From the NCBI RefSeq assembly GCF_030758315.1, contig NZ_CP132336.1:3439001-3503000 (forward strand): DNA of 64,000 nucleotides, written 5' to 3'. Each line of letters opens with the position of its first letter. Positions within the stretch are counted from its first letter, which is position 1. The position numbers and the translations under genes are program-made. This document shows, piece after piece, positions 1 through 8,930 of this stretch. A model generated the notes under the pieces. It did no database searches. It saw only the letters and a list, made by a program, of their open reading frames with translations, and was not told where the DNA came from. Source of the DNA: Pararhizobium sp. IMCC3301. Its GTDB lineage: Bacteria > Pseudomonadota > Alphaproteobacteria > Rhizobiales > GCA-2746425.

Positions 1-1
1 C

Positions 2-967
2 GCTGACAACGTTGTTGTCATGAATGCCGGAGAGATCGTCGAAACTGGCCGGGCCGCGGATGTCTATGCCAATCCGCAGCATCCTTATACCAAGCGCCTG
101 ATCGCTTCGGCACCGGGGCGTGGACAGATGGCCGAACCCGTTGCAGCGCTCGGCGAGCCGTTGTTGAGACTGGAGAACGTCTCCAAGACCTTCGGGAAAT
201 TCGAGGCGCTCAAGGCCGCAAGCCTGAACGTCATGCCGGGCGAGATTGTCGCGATTGTCGGGGAAAGTGGATCTGGCAAATCCACACTGGCGAAAACCCT
301 TTTGCGGCTGGAAGAACCGACAGGCGGTGCAGCCTTCTACAAAGGCCGCGATTTGTTCAAGATGTCGCCGGCGGAGCTTTTTGGGGTTCGCCGCGAAATC
401 CAGATGGTATTTCAGGATCCCACGCAGTCACTTAATCCGCGCATGTCGGTCTATCAGCTGATTTCCGAGGCCTGGGCCATCCATCCCGAGATTCTGCCGA
501 AGCCGAAATGGCGGGACCGTGTGAGCGAACTTCTGCAACTCGTCGGCCTGTCGGCCGAACACGCGCGGCGCTATCCGCACCAGTTTTCCGGCGGTCAACG
601 GCAACGCATCGCCATTGCACGGGTGCTGGCGCTGGAACCCAAACTGGTAGTGTTTGACGAAGCAGTGTCGGCGCTGGATGTCTCCATTCAGGCCCAGGTG
701 ATTGATCTGCTTGACGGTTTGCGCCGCGATCTGGGGCTGTCCTACATCTTCATCGCTCATGACCTGCCAGTGGTACGGGATTTTGCCGATCGGGTTGTGG
801 TTATGCAAGAAGGGCGGATTGTCGAAGAGGGCACGGTGCGCGAGATATTTGAGACCCCGCGCGATCACTACACACGCGCCTTGCTGGCCGCCAGCCTGGA
901 CCCCGACCCGGCCGTCCAGGCAAAACGCCGCGCTGCCCGTCTTGAACTGGAGGCAATGCAGCCATGA
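2..967 (+). CDS. Dipeptide/oligopeptide-type ABC transporter ATPase, double-domain type (5' truncated)
   Basis: The gene enters from the left edge: the frame is open from base 2 and reads ADNVVVMNAGEIVETG, the typical end of a first ABC domain of the oligopeptide family. A second complete ABC domain follows, with Walker A GESGSGKST, signature FSGGQ and Walker B LVVFDEA. The whole protein was therefore probably a fused two-ATPase subunit (GsiA/DppDF-like) that energises uptake of a peptide-like or opine-like solute; permeases would lie upstream, outside the window. It overlaps the next gene by ATGA, so the dehydrogenase is in the same operon. The ligand cannot be told from the sequence. Confidence 0.9.
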   Translation, partial: ADNVVVMNAGEIVETGRAADVYANPQHPYTKRLIASAPGRGQMAEPVAALGEPLLRLENVSKTFGKFEALKAASLNVMPGEIVAIVGESGSGKSTLAKTLLRLEEPTGGAAFYKGRDLFKMSPAELFGVRREIQMVFQDPTQSLNPRMSVYQLISEAWAIHPEILPKPKWRDRVSELLQLVGLSAEHARRYPHQFSGGQRQRIAIARVLALEPKLVVFDEAVSALDVSIQAQVIDLLDGLRRDLGLSYIFIAHDLPVVRDFADRVVVMQEGRIVEEGTVREIFETPRDHYTRALLAASLDPDPAVQAKRRAARLELEAMQP

Positions 968-1905
968 AGCCTGACATATTGGTTATCTGGCCGAACCGGC
1001 CGGAACAAATGGCCATGCTGTATGCGGCCTATACCCTGCACCGGCTTGATCTTGCCTCCGATCCTGGGGCCTTGCTGGCCAGGGTTTCAGATCAGATCAC
1101 AGCGGTTGTCACAACCGGTGGCAAGGGGTTGGATGCAGAGCTGATCCGGCAACTGCCCAATCTCAAGATCGTGGCTTCATCGGGTGTCGGCTATGATACA
1201 ATCGACATTGCTGCATGTACTGAACGCGGCATTGTGGTGACAAACACGCCCGATGTCCTGACCGATGACGTAGCCGACACAGCCATCATGCTGCTGCTGG
1301 CAGCGCGTCGTCAACTGGTGCTGGCCGACCGCTATGTGCGCAGCGGCGACTGGGGGCGCAACGGTCCATATCCATTGTTGTCAGCAATGCGCGGCAAACG
1401 GCTTGGAATTGTCGGGCTTGGGCGGATCGGGCAGGCGATCGCTGCACGTGCGGAACCAATGGGTTGCGAGATTGCCTATACCGGCAGAACCGCAAAGCCT
1501 GAAATTGCCTACAGCTTCGAACCTGATCTTAAAAGTCTGGCCCGCTGGGCGGATATTCTGGTGGTCGCCACCTCGGGCGGTCCGCAGACGCGCGGGCTTA
1601 TCGGAGCCGACATCATTTCCGCACTCGGGCCACAGGCTACCTTGATCAATATTGCGCGCGGCAGCGTCGTCGATGAAAAGGCGATGATCGCGGCGCTACG
1701 CTCTGGCGATCTGGGTTCGGCCGGACTGGATGTCTACTGCAACGAGCCCGACATCGACCCGGAATTTCGCCAGCTGGAAAACACCGTCCTTTATCCACAC
1801 CATGCATCGGGTACGTTTGAAACCCGCGGTGCCATGGCGCAATTGGTTGTCGATAATCTGGCAGCCTTTTTCCAAGGTCAGCCCGTGCTGACTCCGGTTA
1901 ACTGA
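964..1905 (+). CDS. D-isomer-specific 2-hydroxyacid dehydrogenase, NAD(P)-dependent
   Basis: A 313-residue cytosolic oxidoreductase of the D-2-hydroxyacid dehydrogenase family, which reduces 2-oxoacids or oxidises 2-hydroxyacids (glyoxylate, hydroxypyruvate, gluconate-derived acids). The Rossmann motif GLGRIG is at about residues 151-156. The catalytic triad appears as Arg in INIARGS (about 232), Glu at about 261 and His in YPHHASG (about 279-280). The ATG sits inside the stop of the ABC ATPase gene (ATGA), so the two are translationally coupled. This suggests that it processes something derived from the imported solute. Substrate is not identifiable. Confidence 0.88.
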   Translation: MKPDILVIWPNRPEQMAMLYAAYTLHRLDLASDPGALLARVSDQITAVVTTGGKGLDAELIRQLPNLKIVASSGVGYDTIDIAACTERGIVVTNTPDVLTDDVADTAIMLLLAARRQLVLADRYVRSGDWGRNGPYPLLSAMRGKRLGIVGLGRIGQAIAARAEPMGCEIAYTGRTAKPEIAYSFEPDLKSLARWADILVVATSGGPQTRGLIGADIISALGPQATLINIARGSVVDEKAMIAALRSGDLGSAGLDVYCNEPDIDPEFRQLENTVLYPHHASGTFETRGAMAQLVVDNLAAFFQGQPVLTPVN

Positions 1906-1926
1906 AAAGCTCACAGAGGAAGCTAC

Positions 1927-2967
1927 ATGGCGACGACACTTTGGTTTTTTCGCTGGCCGTTTCTGGTAACGGCTCTGGGACTTGCGCTGGCTTTCTGGCT
2001 GGGATGGCAAGCCACTGGAACGGGTTCCGGCGCCATGACATTTTTTCTGATTGGCGCTATCCTGGCAGTGCTGGAAATATCTCTCAGTTTCGACAACGCC
2101 ATCGTCAATGCGAACAAACTGAAGGACATGTCGCCGCTTTGGCAGAAACGGTTTTTAACCTGGGGTATCCTGATCGCGGTGTTTGGGATGCGTATTGTGT
2201 TTCCGCTCGCCATTGTCGCGATTGCGGCCCGCATCGGGCCATTTGCTGCCATCCATCTAGCCGCCACGGACCCAACTGAATACGCCCGTCTGATAGGCGA
2301 AGCACATTTGTCGATTTCGGCTTTCGGCGGGACATTCCTGATGATGGTCGGGCTGACCTATTTCATTGATGACAGTAAGGAAGTGGACTGGTTTTGCGCG
2401 CTGGAATGCCGATTGCGCAGATGCGCTTCGTTGCGCGGGCTGCAGGTCGGCTTCGTTCTCATTCTGGTGATGGTTTTCGCCAGTTCCCTGCCGCAGGACG
2501 AGGCGATAACTTTCCTGTTCTCTGCTCTGTTGGGATTGCTGACATTTACGGCAGTTGATCTGCTGGGCCATGTGCTCGACGCCTCGCAGGAAGTCCGCGC
2601 TACGGCGCGCGTCGGCGGGTTGGGCGCATTCATGTATCTTGAGGTGCTTGATGCCAGTTTCAGTTTTGACGGGGTGATTGGCGCCTTTGCCTTGACGCAG
2701 AACCTGTTTCTGGTCGCCATCGGATTGGGGATCGGTGCGATGTATGTTCGCTCCATGACCATCATGCTGGTGGAACGGAAAACACTGGCACAATTCCGTT
2801 ATCTCGAGCACGGGGCGTTTTATTCGATTCTGGCGCTATCAATCATCATGTTCGCCCAATCATTATTTGACATTTCGGAGTTTGTAACCGGAGCGTTGGG
2901 GGCCGGGTTGATTGCCGCATCGCTCTATTCGTCGATCCGCTACAACAGGCACCCGGTCACTGACTGA
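1927..2967 (+). CDS. DUF475 / TerC-like integral membrane protein
   Basis: A 346-residue polytopic inner-membrane protein with about nine hydrophobic segments. It carries the two acidic signature motifs of the TerC/DUF475 group: one in the second helix (EISLSFDNAIV, Glu about 50, Asp about 56) and one near residues 239-248 (LEVLDASFSFDGVIG). In related TerC families these are thought to bind divalent metal ions, so a role in metal export or membrane metal homeostasis is plausible but inferred. A GAGGA Shine-Dalgarno lies 6 bases before the ATG, 21 bases after the dehydrogenase. It converges on the GntR gene downstream. Function in this neighbourhood is unclear. Confidence 0.85.
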   Translation: MATTLWFFRWPFLVTALGLALAFWLGWQATGTGSGAMTFFLIGAILAVLEISLSFDNAIVNANKLKDMSPLWQKRFLTWGILIAVFGMRIVFPLAIVAIAARIGPFAAIHLAATDPTEYARLIGEAHLSISAFGGTFLMMVGLTYFIDDSKEVDWFCALECRLRRCASLRGLQVGFVLILVMVFASSLPQDEAITFLFSALLGLLTFTAVDLLGHVLDASQEVRATARVGGLGAFMYLEVLDASFSFDGVIGAFALTQNLFLVAIGLGIGAMYVRSMTIMLVERKTLAQFRYLEHGAFYSILALSIIMFAQSLFDISEFVTGALGAGLIAASLYSSIRYNRHPVTD

Positions 2968-2988
2968 TCAGGTCGCGCTACAAACAAT

Positions 2989-3708
2989 TCAGGCGTCGTT
3001 GAAATAGTCTGGAAACTGACGGCGAAGTGCTTCGACGCGTGAGATTGATACTGTGTCTTTCAGATGATCTCTGATGGCCGCAATCGCCTGATTTTCATCG
3101 CCGGACTCAATCCCTGCAATAATGTTGGCATGCCCCTCGAGGATAAGCTCGAATTTCCCCTCAGGCGGTGGGCCAAGCCGTCGGATGCGGCCCAGATGGC
3201 CTGATTTGGACTGCAGCAATTGGTGAAGTCCACTTTGTCCAACGCCGTCGAAAAGCGTCTTGTGGAAGGCCTCGTCAAAATCATAGAACATGTCGATCTG
3301 CTCCGCATCGTGCACGATGGTATGCTTCATGCGCAGCAACGACTTTGCCTTTGACAGCACCGATGGATCACATTGATTGGCAAGACGGCGAACAACTTCG
3401 GTTTCAACGGCGACCCGCAGAAAATAGGCCTCGAACATCTGAGGTTCATCAATGCGCGTCACAACGGTGCGCGACTGGGGAAAAATCTTGACCAGCCCGT
3501 CCTGTTCCAGCCGCTGCAATGCTTCGCGCACGGGCGTCTGACTGACCTTGTACCGGTCAGTCAGGTCAGCGCGTGAAAGTGTCGTATCCGGCGGCAGATG
3601 GAGATCAATGATCCTCTGCCGAAGGTCCAGATAAATCCGGGATGCAGCCGACCCCCCGGCTGACGCCGTATAGGGCAAGGTCTGCATATCCAAGGTCGGG
3701 AAATTCAT
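2989..3708 (-). CDS. GntR-family (FCD/FadR-type) transcriptional regulator
   Basis: About 239 residues: an N-terminal winged helix (RIYLDLRQRIIDLHL to TPVREALQRLEQDGLV) followed by an all-helical FCD ligand-binding domain. I chose the ATG at 3708 because AAGGA precedes it at good spacing; an upstream ATG at 3747 has no such site. The gene is divergent from the sugar-acid operon, and a perfect 18-bp palindrome lies between them at 3790-3807. By analogy with FadR-type regulators of sugar-acid genes, it is probably the local repressor, released by a pathway intermediate. The effector is not known. Confidence 0.9.
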   Translation of the reverse strand: MNFPTLDMQTLPYTASAGGSAASRIYLDLRQRIIDLHLPPDTTLSRADLTDRYKVSQTPVREALQRLEQDGLVKIFPQSRTVVTRIDEPQMFEAYFLRVAVETEVVRRLANQCDPSVLSKAKSLLRMKHTIVHDAEQIDMFYDFDEAFHKTLFDGVGQSGLHQLLQSKSGHLGRIRRLGPPPEGKFELILEGHANIIAGIESGDENQAIAAIRDHLKDTVSISRVEALRRQFPDYFNDA

Positions 3709-3789
3709 GCCAATTCCTTTTGTCTGCCCCATACCGCAATCATCCAAAACAAATCAATGTCAGACCGGTTTTTTGTTGTCTTTACTAAA

Positions 3790-3807
3790 GCACTAATATA
3801 TTAGTGC
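3790..3807. promoter_or_regulatory. Perfect 18-bp palindrome, probable GntR operator
   Basis: GCACTAATATATTAGTGC is identical to its reverse complement. It lies in the divergent intergenic region, 82 bases before the dehydratase gene's start at 3685 bases from the window's regulator-coding end region, and its AT-rich centre resembles promoter DNA. It is the only strong palindrome there, so binding by the adjacent GntR protein is the simplest reading. Confidence 0.75.
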
Positions 3808-3871
3808 ATTGTGCGGTTGAAACACAAGACCAACTTATCACGAAATATTGCGACCCCTTCGGAAAAACACC

Positions 3872-5605
3872 ATGACACGGAAAACCTATCAAAGCTTACG
3901 GTCTGCGCGTTGGTTCGCGCCTGAGGATTTGCGCTCGGTCGGTCATCGCAGCAGGGCCATGCAAATGGGCTATGGTCCCGAGGATTGGGAAGGCAAGCCT
4001 GTCATCGCAATCATCAACACCTGGTCCGAAGCGCAGCCCTGCCACATGCATTTCCGCGACAGGGCGGAATGGGTGAAACGCGGTATTCTGCAGGCTGGTG
4101 GCTTCCCGATGGAACTGCCCGCATTGTCGCTTTCAGAGACATTCATGAAACCCTCCACCATGTTGTATCGCAACCTCCTGGCGATGGAGACCGAAGAACA
4201 GCTGCGATCACATCCGGTCGATGGCGTCGTCTTGATGGGTGGCTGTGACAAAACCACACCGGCGCTGATTATGGGCGCCACATCCATGGGACTGCCGTTT
4301 ATTTTTCTGCCAGCAGGCCCCATGCTGCGTGGCAATTATGCCGGCCAGACACTGGGGTCCGGAACCGATATGTGGAAGTACTGGGATGAGCGCCGGGCCG
4401 GCACGGTGTCCGAGGAGCAATGGAACGGGGTGGAAAGCGGAATTGCCCGGTCCTACGGTCATTGCATGACCATGGGCACGGCAAGCACCATGACCGCCAT
4501 TGCCGAAGCCATGGGGCTGAGCCTGCCTGGGGCATCGTCGATCCCGGCGGCTGATGCCAACCACCAGAGAATGTCGGCAGCCTGCGGCCGTCGGCTGGTC
4601 GAAATGGTTTGGGAAGATCTGACGCCCGACAAAATCATCACACCGGCCGCTGTCGCTAATGCGGCCACCGTTGCCATGGCTACGGGATGCTCGACCAATG
4701 CGATCATCCATCTGATTGCTATGGCGCGCCGCGCCAATGTGCCGCTTGATCTGGATGATCTGGATCAGACAGGCCGCACGACGCCTGTGCTGGCCAATGT
4801 GCGCCCTTCCGGCAAGGGTTATCTGATGGAAGATTTCTATTATGCCGGAGGATTGCGCGCCCTGATGAAGCAACTTGGTGATCGACTGGACGGCTCGGCA
4901 ATTACCGTTTCGGGCCAGCCGATTGGTGAGGGATTGGACGAGGTTAGCGTCTACAATGACGATGTCATCCGGCCGCTGTCAAACCCGGTTTACCACGAAG
5001 GCTCGCTTGCGGTGTTGAGGGGAAATCTTGCCCCTGATGGTGCGGTTATCAAGCCCGCTGCCTGCGACGCGAAGTTCTACCGCCATTCCGGTCCTGCCCT
5101 GGTGGCTGACAGTTACGCCGACATGAAAGCCATCATAGATGATGCGGATTATCCCATGACACCGGACACTGTGCTGGTTCTGCGCAATGCGGGACCGCAG
5201 GGCGGGCCGGGTATGCCGGAATGGGGCATGATCCCGATGCCCAAGGCGCTCCTCAAGGATGGCCACCGCGACATGGTCAGATTAAGCGATGCGCGCATGT
5301 CTGGAACCTCTTACGGAGCCTGTGTGCTGCATGTGGCGCCCGAGTCCTTTGTTGGCGGGCCGTTGGCCCTTTTGCAGACCGGCGACATCATCGATCTGGA
5401 TATTCCGGCTCGAAGTCTGAATATGCGCGTGCCTGATGACGAACTTGCGCGGCGGCGCGCTGCCTGGGTTGCCCCGGAACCACGTTATGAACGCGGCTAT
5501 GGCTATGTGTTCTCCAGGCATGTGGAACAAGCCGACAAGGGCTGCGATTTCGATTTTCTCACCTCAAAGTTCGGCCGTCCCGTGCCTGAGCCTGAAATAA
5601 ATTGA
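3872..5605 (+). CDS. IlvD/Edd-family sugar-acid dehydratase (arabinonate/xylonate type)
   Basis: A 577-residue dehydratase of the IlvD/Edd family, which uses an iron-sulfur cluster and Mg to remove water from aldonic acids, giving 2-keto-3-deoxy acids. Conserved cysteines are visible at about residues 57 (EAQPCHMH), 125 (MGGCDKTTPA) and 198 (YGHCMTM). The C-terminal SDARMSGTSYG segment, with the serine base, is present. Its length and motifs fit the L-arabinonate/D-xylonate branch better than branched-chain IlvD. I start it at ATG 3872 (MTRKTYQSLR), not at an in-frame TTG upstream. It is first in a five-gene operon leading to 2-oxoglutarate semialdehyde. The exact sugar acid is inferred from context. 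Confidence 0.88.
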   Translation: MTRKTYQSLRSARWFAPEDLRSVGHRSRAMQMGYGPEDWEGKPVIAIINTWSEAQPCHMHFRDRAEWVKRGILQAGGFPMELPALSLSETFMKPSTMLYRNLLAMETEEQLRSHPVDGVVLMGGCDKTTPALIMGATSMGLPFIFLPAGPMLRGNYAGQTLGSGTDMWKYWDERRAGTVSEEQWNGVESGIARSYGHCMTMGTASTMTAIAEAMGLSLPGASSIPAADANHQRMSAACGRRLVEMVWEDLTPDKIITPAAVANAATVAMATGCSTNAIIHLIAMARRANVPLDLDDLDQTGRTTPVLANVRPSGKGYLMEDFYYAGGLRALMKQLGDRLDGSAITVSGQPIGEGLDEVSVYNDDVIRPLSNPVYHEGSLAVLRGNLAPDGAVIKPAACDAKFYRHSGPALVADSYADMKAIIDDADYPMTPDTVLVLRNAGPQGGPGMPEWGMIPMPKALLKDGHRDMVRLSDARMSGTSYGACVLHVAPESFVGGPLALLQTGDIIDLDIPARSLNMRVPDDELARRRAAWVAPEPRYERGYGYVFSRHVEQADKGCDFDFLTSKFGRPVPEPEIN

Positions 5606-5609
5606 CCCG

Positions 5610-5652
5610 GATCCTGACATCAGAAAAATCCAGATCCTGATATCCGAAAAAT
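5610..5652 (+). repeat. Two 20-bp direct repeats between dehydratase and RraA-like genes
   Basis: Units at 5610-5629 and 5633-5652 (starting GATCCTGACATC and GATCCTGATATC) match at 18 of 20 positions with a 23-bp period. They fill the short gap before the Shine-Dalgarno of the next gene. Possible RNA or protein binding site, or a simple slippage duplication; no function can be assigned. Confidence 0.6.
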
Positions 5653-5665
5653 AATGAGGACCGAA

Positions 5666-6388
5666 ATGGCTGTAAATCTGTCTGCCGAGACCAAACAAAA
5701 GCTGATGCACGTATCGGTCGCGACGCTTGCAACGGCGCTCTATAAAAGGGGTCTGCGAAATCAGGTGATCCAGGATGTGCGCCCGGTGGCTCGCAAAGGT
5801 CACAATATGGTCGGACCGGCCTTTACCCTTCGCTATATGCCCGCCCGCGAAGATCGCAACACACTGGCCGAGTTCCGCAATCCGATGCACAAGCAGCGTC
5901 AGGCGGTTGAACAATGCCCCCCGGGGTCTGTGCTGGTCATGGATTGTCGCAAGGATGCTCGTGCGGCCTCGTCAGGGGACATCCTGATCACCCGGCTGAT
6001 GGTGCGTGGGTGTGCTGGTGTCGTCACTGATGGCGGGTTCCGCGACAGCATGGTTATCGGCGCACTGGACATGCCGGCCTATCATTCACGCCCGTCCAGT
6101 CCGACCAATCTGACACTGCATGAGGCGATCGAGATTAATGGTCCGATCGGCTGCGGCGACGTCGCCGTGTTTCCAGGTGATACGCTTGTGGGCGATGATG
6201 ACAGCATCATTGTGATCCCGGCGCATATTGTTGACGAAGTCGCTGACGAGGCAGTCGAGATGACGGTCTATGAGGACTTTGTTTCCGAGCAGGTGCTGGA
6301 AGGTGCGACCATCATCGGGCTCTACCCGGCGACCGAGGACAAGAACCTGGAATTATTCGCACAATGGCGCGCCGCAAAAGGCCGCTGA
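5666..6388 (+). CDS. RraA-like / HMG-aldolase family protein
   Basis: About 240 residues of the RraA-like fold, which includes class II 4-hydroxy-4-methyl-2-oxoglutarate/oxaloacetate aldolases as well as RNase E regulators. The substrate loop GDILITRLMVRGCAGVVTDGG has the spacing of the family's Gly-x-x-Leu and Arg-Asp region (FRDSMVIG), and GDVAVFPGDTLVGDDD contains the family's acidic end. I prefer ATG 5666 because AGGA lies 6 bases upstream; an in-frame ATG at 5654 overlaps that site. Being in a sugar-acid operon, a metal-dependent lyase or decarboxylase role is more likely than RNA regulation. Members of this family often accompany KdgD-type operons. Confidence 0.82.
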   Translation: MAVNLSAETKQKLMHVSVATLATALYKRGLRNQVIQDVRPVARKGHNMVGPAFTLRYMPAREDRNTLAEFRNPMHKQRQAVEQCPPGSVLVMDCRKDARAASSGDILITRLMVRGCAGVVTDGGFRDSMVIGALDMPAYHSRPSSPTNLTLHEAIEINGPIGCGDVAVFPGDTLVGDDDSIIVIPAHIVDEVADEAVEMTVYEDFVSEQVLEGATIIGLYPATEDKNLELFAQWRAAKGR

Positions 6389-6474
6389 CACCACGCAACG
6401 CCGGACCGCGAAACCTGCAAGCGCGGGACCGCCACGGCGACCAATCAACTGGCCGAGCGCCACGGGAGTAAATA

Positions 6475-7989
6475 ATGACATTTGAACCGCACGGCAAACA
6501 CCTGATCGCAGGCGAATGGGTTTCAGGGACGGAGCAGTTTTCATCCTCGCCTGCGCATGGTCCGGCGCATAATTTTTCTGTTGGCACTCTGAGCCACGTT
6601 GATGCCGCCTGTAGCGCCGCCGAAGATGCTTTCTGGTCCTATGGTTATTCCACGCGCAGTGAGCGCGCGGTTTTCCTCAACCGCATTGCCGACGAAATAG
6701 ACCTTCGTGCAGACGCCATTACCCAGATCGGCACCCAGGAGACCGGCTTGCCCGAGGCGCGCCTTCAGGGCGAGCGCGGACGCACCACCGCCCAGTTGCG
6801 GCTGTTTGCCAGCCATATCGAAGCGGGCGACTATCTTGATCGCCGCACCGATGCCGCGCTGCCGGATCGTCAGCCATTGCCGCGCCCCGAGATCCGCCTG
6901 ATGCAGCGTCCGATAGGTCCCGTCGCTGTGTTCGGTGCATCGAATTTCCCGCTCGCATTTTCCACTGCCGGCGGTGATACCGCCGCCGCACTTGCTGCAG
7001 GATGCCCGGTTGTTGTGAAGGGCCATTCCGCCCATCCCGGCACCAGCGAAATCGTCGCTGAGGCAATCGACGCCGCGATCACGGCACTTGATCTGCATCC
7101 CGGCGTCTTCAGCCTGATCCAGGGTGGACGGCGCGACGTCGGCACCGCGCTGGTGCAGCACCCGCTGATCAGGGCCGTCGGTTTCACCGGCAGTCTGGCC
7201 GGAGGGCGCGCTTTGTTCGACCTGTGCGCCGCACGGCCAGAGCCAATACCGTTTTTCGGCGAGCTCGGATCGGTCAATCCAATGTTCCTTCTGCCCGATG
7301 CGGTGACCGCGCGAGGCGCCGAAATCGGCACCGGCTGGGCTGGCTCGCTGTCGATGGGTGCGGGACAGTTCTGTACCAATCCCGGCATCAGTGTGATTGT
7401 CGATGGACCTGCAGCGGACACCTATGTTGAGGCTGCCAAAGAAGCGCTGGCAAAGGTCGGGCCGCAGGTGATGCTGACGGACGGGATGGCTGAGGCCTAT
7501 CGCGCCGGCCGCGATACAATTGCCCAGTCAGCAGGGGTGCAGGACGTTCTCACCAGTGTCTGCGATCTGCGCAACGCCACGCCTTACCTGTTTGAGACAA
7601 CTGGAGAAAACTGGCTTGCAAACCACACTCTGGGTGAAGAGGTCTTCGGCCCGCTTGGTCTGATTGTGCGTGTGGCTGACGGGAACGAAATGCTGACGAT
7701 TGCAAAAAGCCTGGTCGGGCAGCTGACCTGCACCTTGCATATGGACAAAGGTGATACCGATCTTGCGCGGCGTCTGATGCCGGTCCTGGAACGCAAGGCT
7801 GGCCGGGTGCTGGCCAACAGCTTTCCGACGGGTGTCGAAGTCTGCGATGCCATGGTGCATGGCGGGCCTTACCCAGCTTCCACCAATTTTGGTGCCACGT
7901 CAGTGGGCACCATGGCTATCCGCCGTTTCCTGCGCCCTGTCAGTTATCAGAATATTCCACACGATGTTTTACCGCAGGATATTGCCTGA
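6475..7989 (+). CDS. 2,5-dioxovalerate (alpha-ketoglutarate semialdehyde) dehydrogenase
   Basis: A 504-residue aldehyde dehydrogenase of the NADP-preferring KGSADH group, which oxidises 2-oxoglutarate semialdehyde to 2-oxoglutarate. Features seen are the cofactor region FGASNFPLAF, GFTGSLAGG, the general base Glu in FGELGSVNP and the nucleophile Cys in GAGQFCTNPG. The group's typical C-terminus (GAT.VGT, RPV.YQN.P) is recognisable. A good ribosome site (GGAGTAAATA) precedes the ATG. This is the last step of the non-phosphorylative pentonate/hexarate route, so it fixes the operon's end product. Confidence 0.9.
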   Translation: MTFEPHGKHLIAGEWVSGTEQFSSSPAHGPAHNFSVGTLSHVDAACSAAEDAFWSYGYSTRSERAVFLNRIADEIDLRADAITQIGTQETGLPEARLQGERGRTTAQLRLFASHIEAGDYLDRRTDAALPDRQPLPRPEIRLMQRPIGPVAVFGASNFPLAFSTAGGDTAAALAAGCPVVVKGHSAHPGTSEIVAEAIDAAITALDLHPGVFSLIQGGRRDVGTALVQHPLIRAVGFTGSLAGGRALFDLCAARPEPIPFFGELGSVNPMFLLPDAVTARGAEIGTGWAGSLSMGAGQFCTNPGISVIVDGPAADTYVEAAKEALAKVGPQVMLTDGMAEAYRAGRDTIAQSAGVQDVLTSVCDLRNATPYLFETTGENWLANHTLGEEVFGPLGLIVRVADGNEMLTIAKSLVGQLTCTLHMDKGDTDLARRLMPVLERKAGRVLANSFPTGVEVCDAMVHGGPYPASTNFGATSVGTMAIRRFLRPVSYQNIPHDVLPQDIA

Positions 7990-8024
7990 TTTCTGGCGTT
8001 CCCAAACTATGAGTTGGACTTGAA

Positions 8025-8930
8025 ATGATCGCTCCAGATGAGCTGAAATCCATCATCCGTACCGGTTTGCTGTCGTTTCCGGTGACCCCGTTTGATGCCG
8101 ATGACAATGTTGACCTTGCCGCCTTCAGATCACATCTGGAGTGGTTGTCCGGCTATCCCGTAGCCGGCTTGATTGTCGCCGGCGGGACAGGCGAGATGTT
8201 CTCGCTGACCCCCGCCGAAATTGTGCAAATCGTGCGAACCGCCAAATCTGTTTGCGGCGATGCACCGATCATCTCGGGCTGTGGTTATGGCACCAAAATG
8301 GCATGTGAACTGGCGCAGGGAATTGAAGCGGCAGGGGGAGACGGTATCCTTCTATTGCCGCACTACCTCATCGGAGCACCCCAGGATGGCATCGAGGCGC
8401 GGATACGCGCGGTCTGCAAATCCACAAAAATGGCGGTCATTGTCTATAACCGGGGGGCAAGCCGTGTGTCGGTCGAAACTCTGCAGCAGCTGTGCGATGA
8501 ATGCCCCAACCTGATCGGCTTCAAGGACGGCACGGGCGACATCAACACGGTGCGCCGTGTGACCCTGAAAATGGGTGATCGTCTGGCCTATATCGGCGGT
8601 ATGCCGACCCATGAATTATTTGCTCAGGCCTATCGCGGGGCCGGAATGGCAACCTATTCCTCGGCTGTGTTCAATTTCGTTCCCGAAACGGCACTGAGCT
8701 TTCACAAGGCCTTTGTCGCTGGCGATGATGCCACCTGCAACAAGCTTCTGACCGAATTTTATTATCCCTTCACCGCCATTCGAGATCGCAAGACCGGATA
8801 TGAGGTATCTGCCATCAAGGCGGGTGTTCGCATTCGCGGCTTTGCAGCGGGCCATGTACGAAGCCCTTTGATCGATCTGACCGGGGAAGAGGATGACATG
8901 ATGCGACACCTGATTGAGGGGAGGGGATGA
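8025..8930 (+). CDS. kdgD: KdgD-type dehydratase (5-dehydro-4-deoxyglucarate or 2-keto-3-deoxypentonate dehydratase)
   Basis: A 301-residue TIM-barrel enzyme of the dihydrodipicolinate synthase/N-acetylneuraminate lyase family. The Schiff-base lysine is in GFKDGTGD (about Lys167) and the proton-shuttle tyrosine in VIVYNRG (about Tyr141); GGTGE is the carboxylate-binding loop. Family members of this length convert 5-keto-4-deoxyglucarate to 2-oxoglutarate semialdehyde plus CO2, or dehydrate L-2-keto-3-deoxyarabinonate to the same semialdehyde. Next to an IlvD/Edd dehydratase and KGSADH, the second activity is at least as likely. A 45-bp piece of this gene (8749-8793) is repeated at 16332-16376. 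Confidence 0.87.
   Translation: MIAPDELKSIIRTGLLSFPVTPFDADDNVDLAAFRSHLEWLSGYPVAGLIVAGGTGEMFSLTPAEIVQIVRTAKSVCGDAPIISGCGYGTKMACELAQGIEAAGGDGILLLPHYLIGAPQDGIEARIRAVCKSTKMAVIVYNRGASRVSVETLQQLCDECPNLIGFKDGTGDINTVRRVTLKMGDRLAYIGGMPTHELFAQAYRGAGMATYSSAVFNFVPETALSFHKAFVAGDDATCNKLLTEFYYPFTAIRDRKTGYEVSAIKAGVRIRGFAAGHVRSPLIDLTGEEDDMMRHLIEGRG

Noticed and set aside
2257-2811. Minus-strand frame opposite the DUF475 gene
   Set aside because: Antisense to a membrane protein gene; the Gln/His-rich product is the usual mirror of hydrophobic codons.
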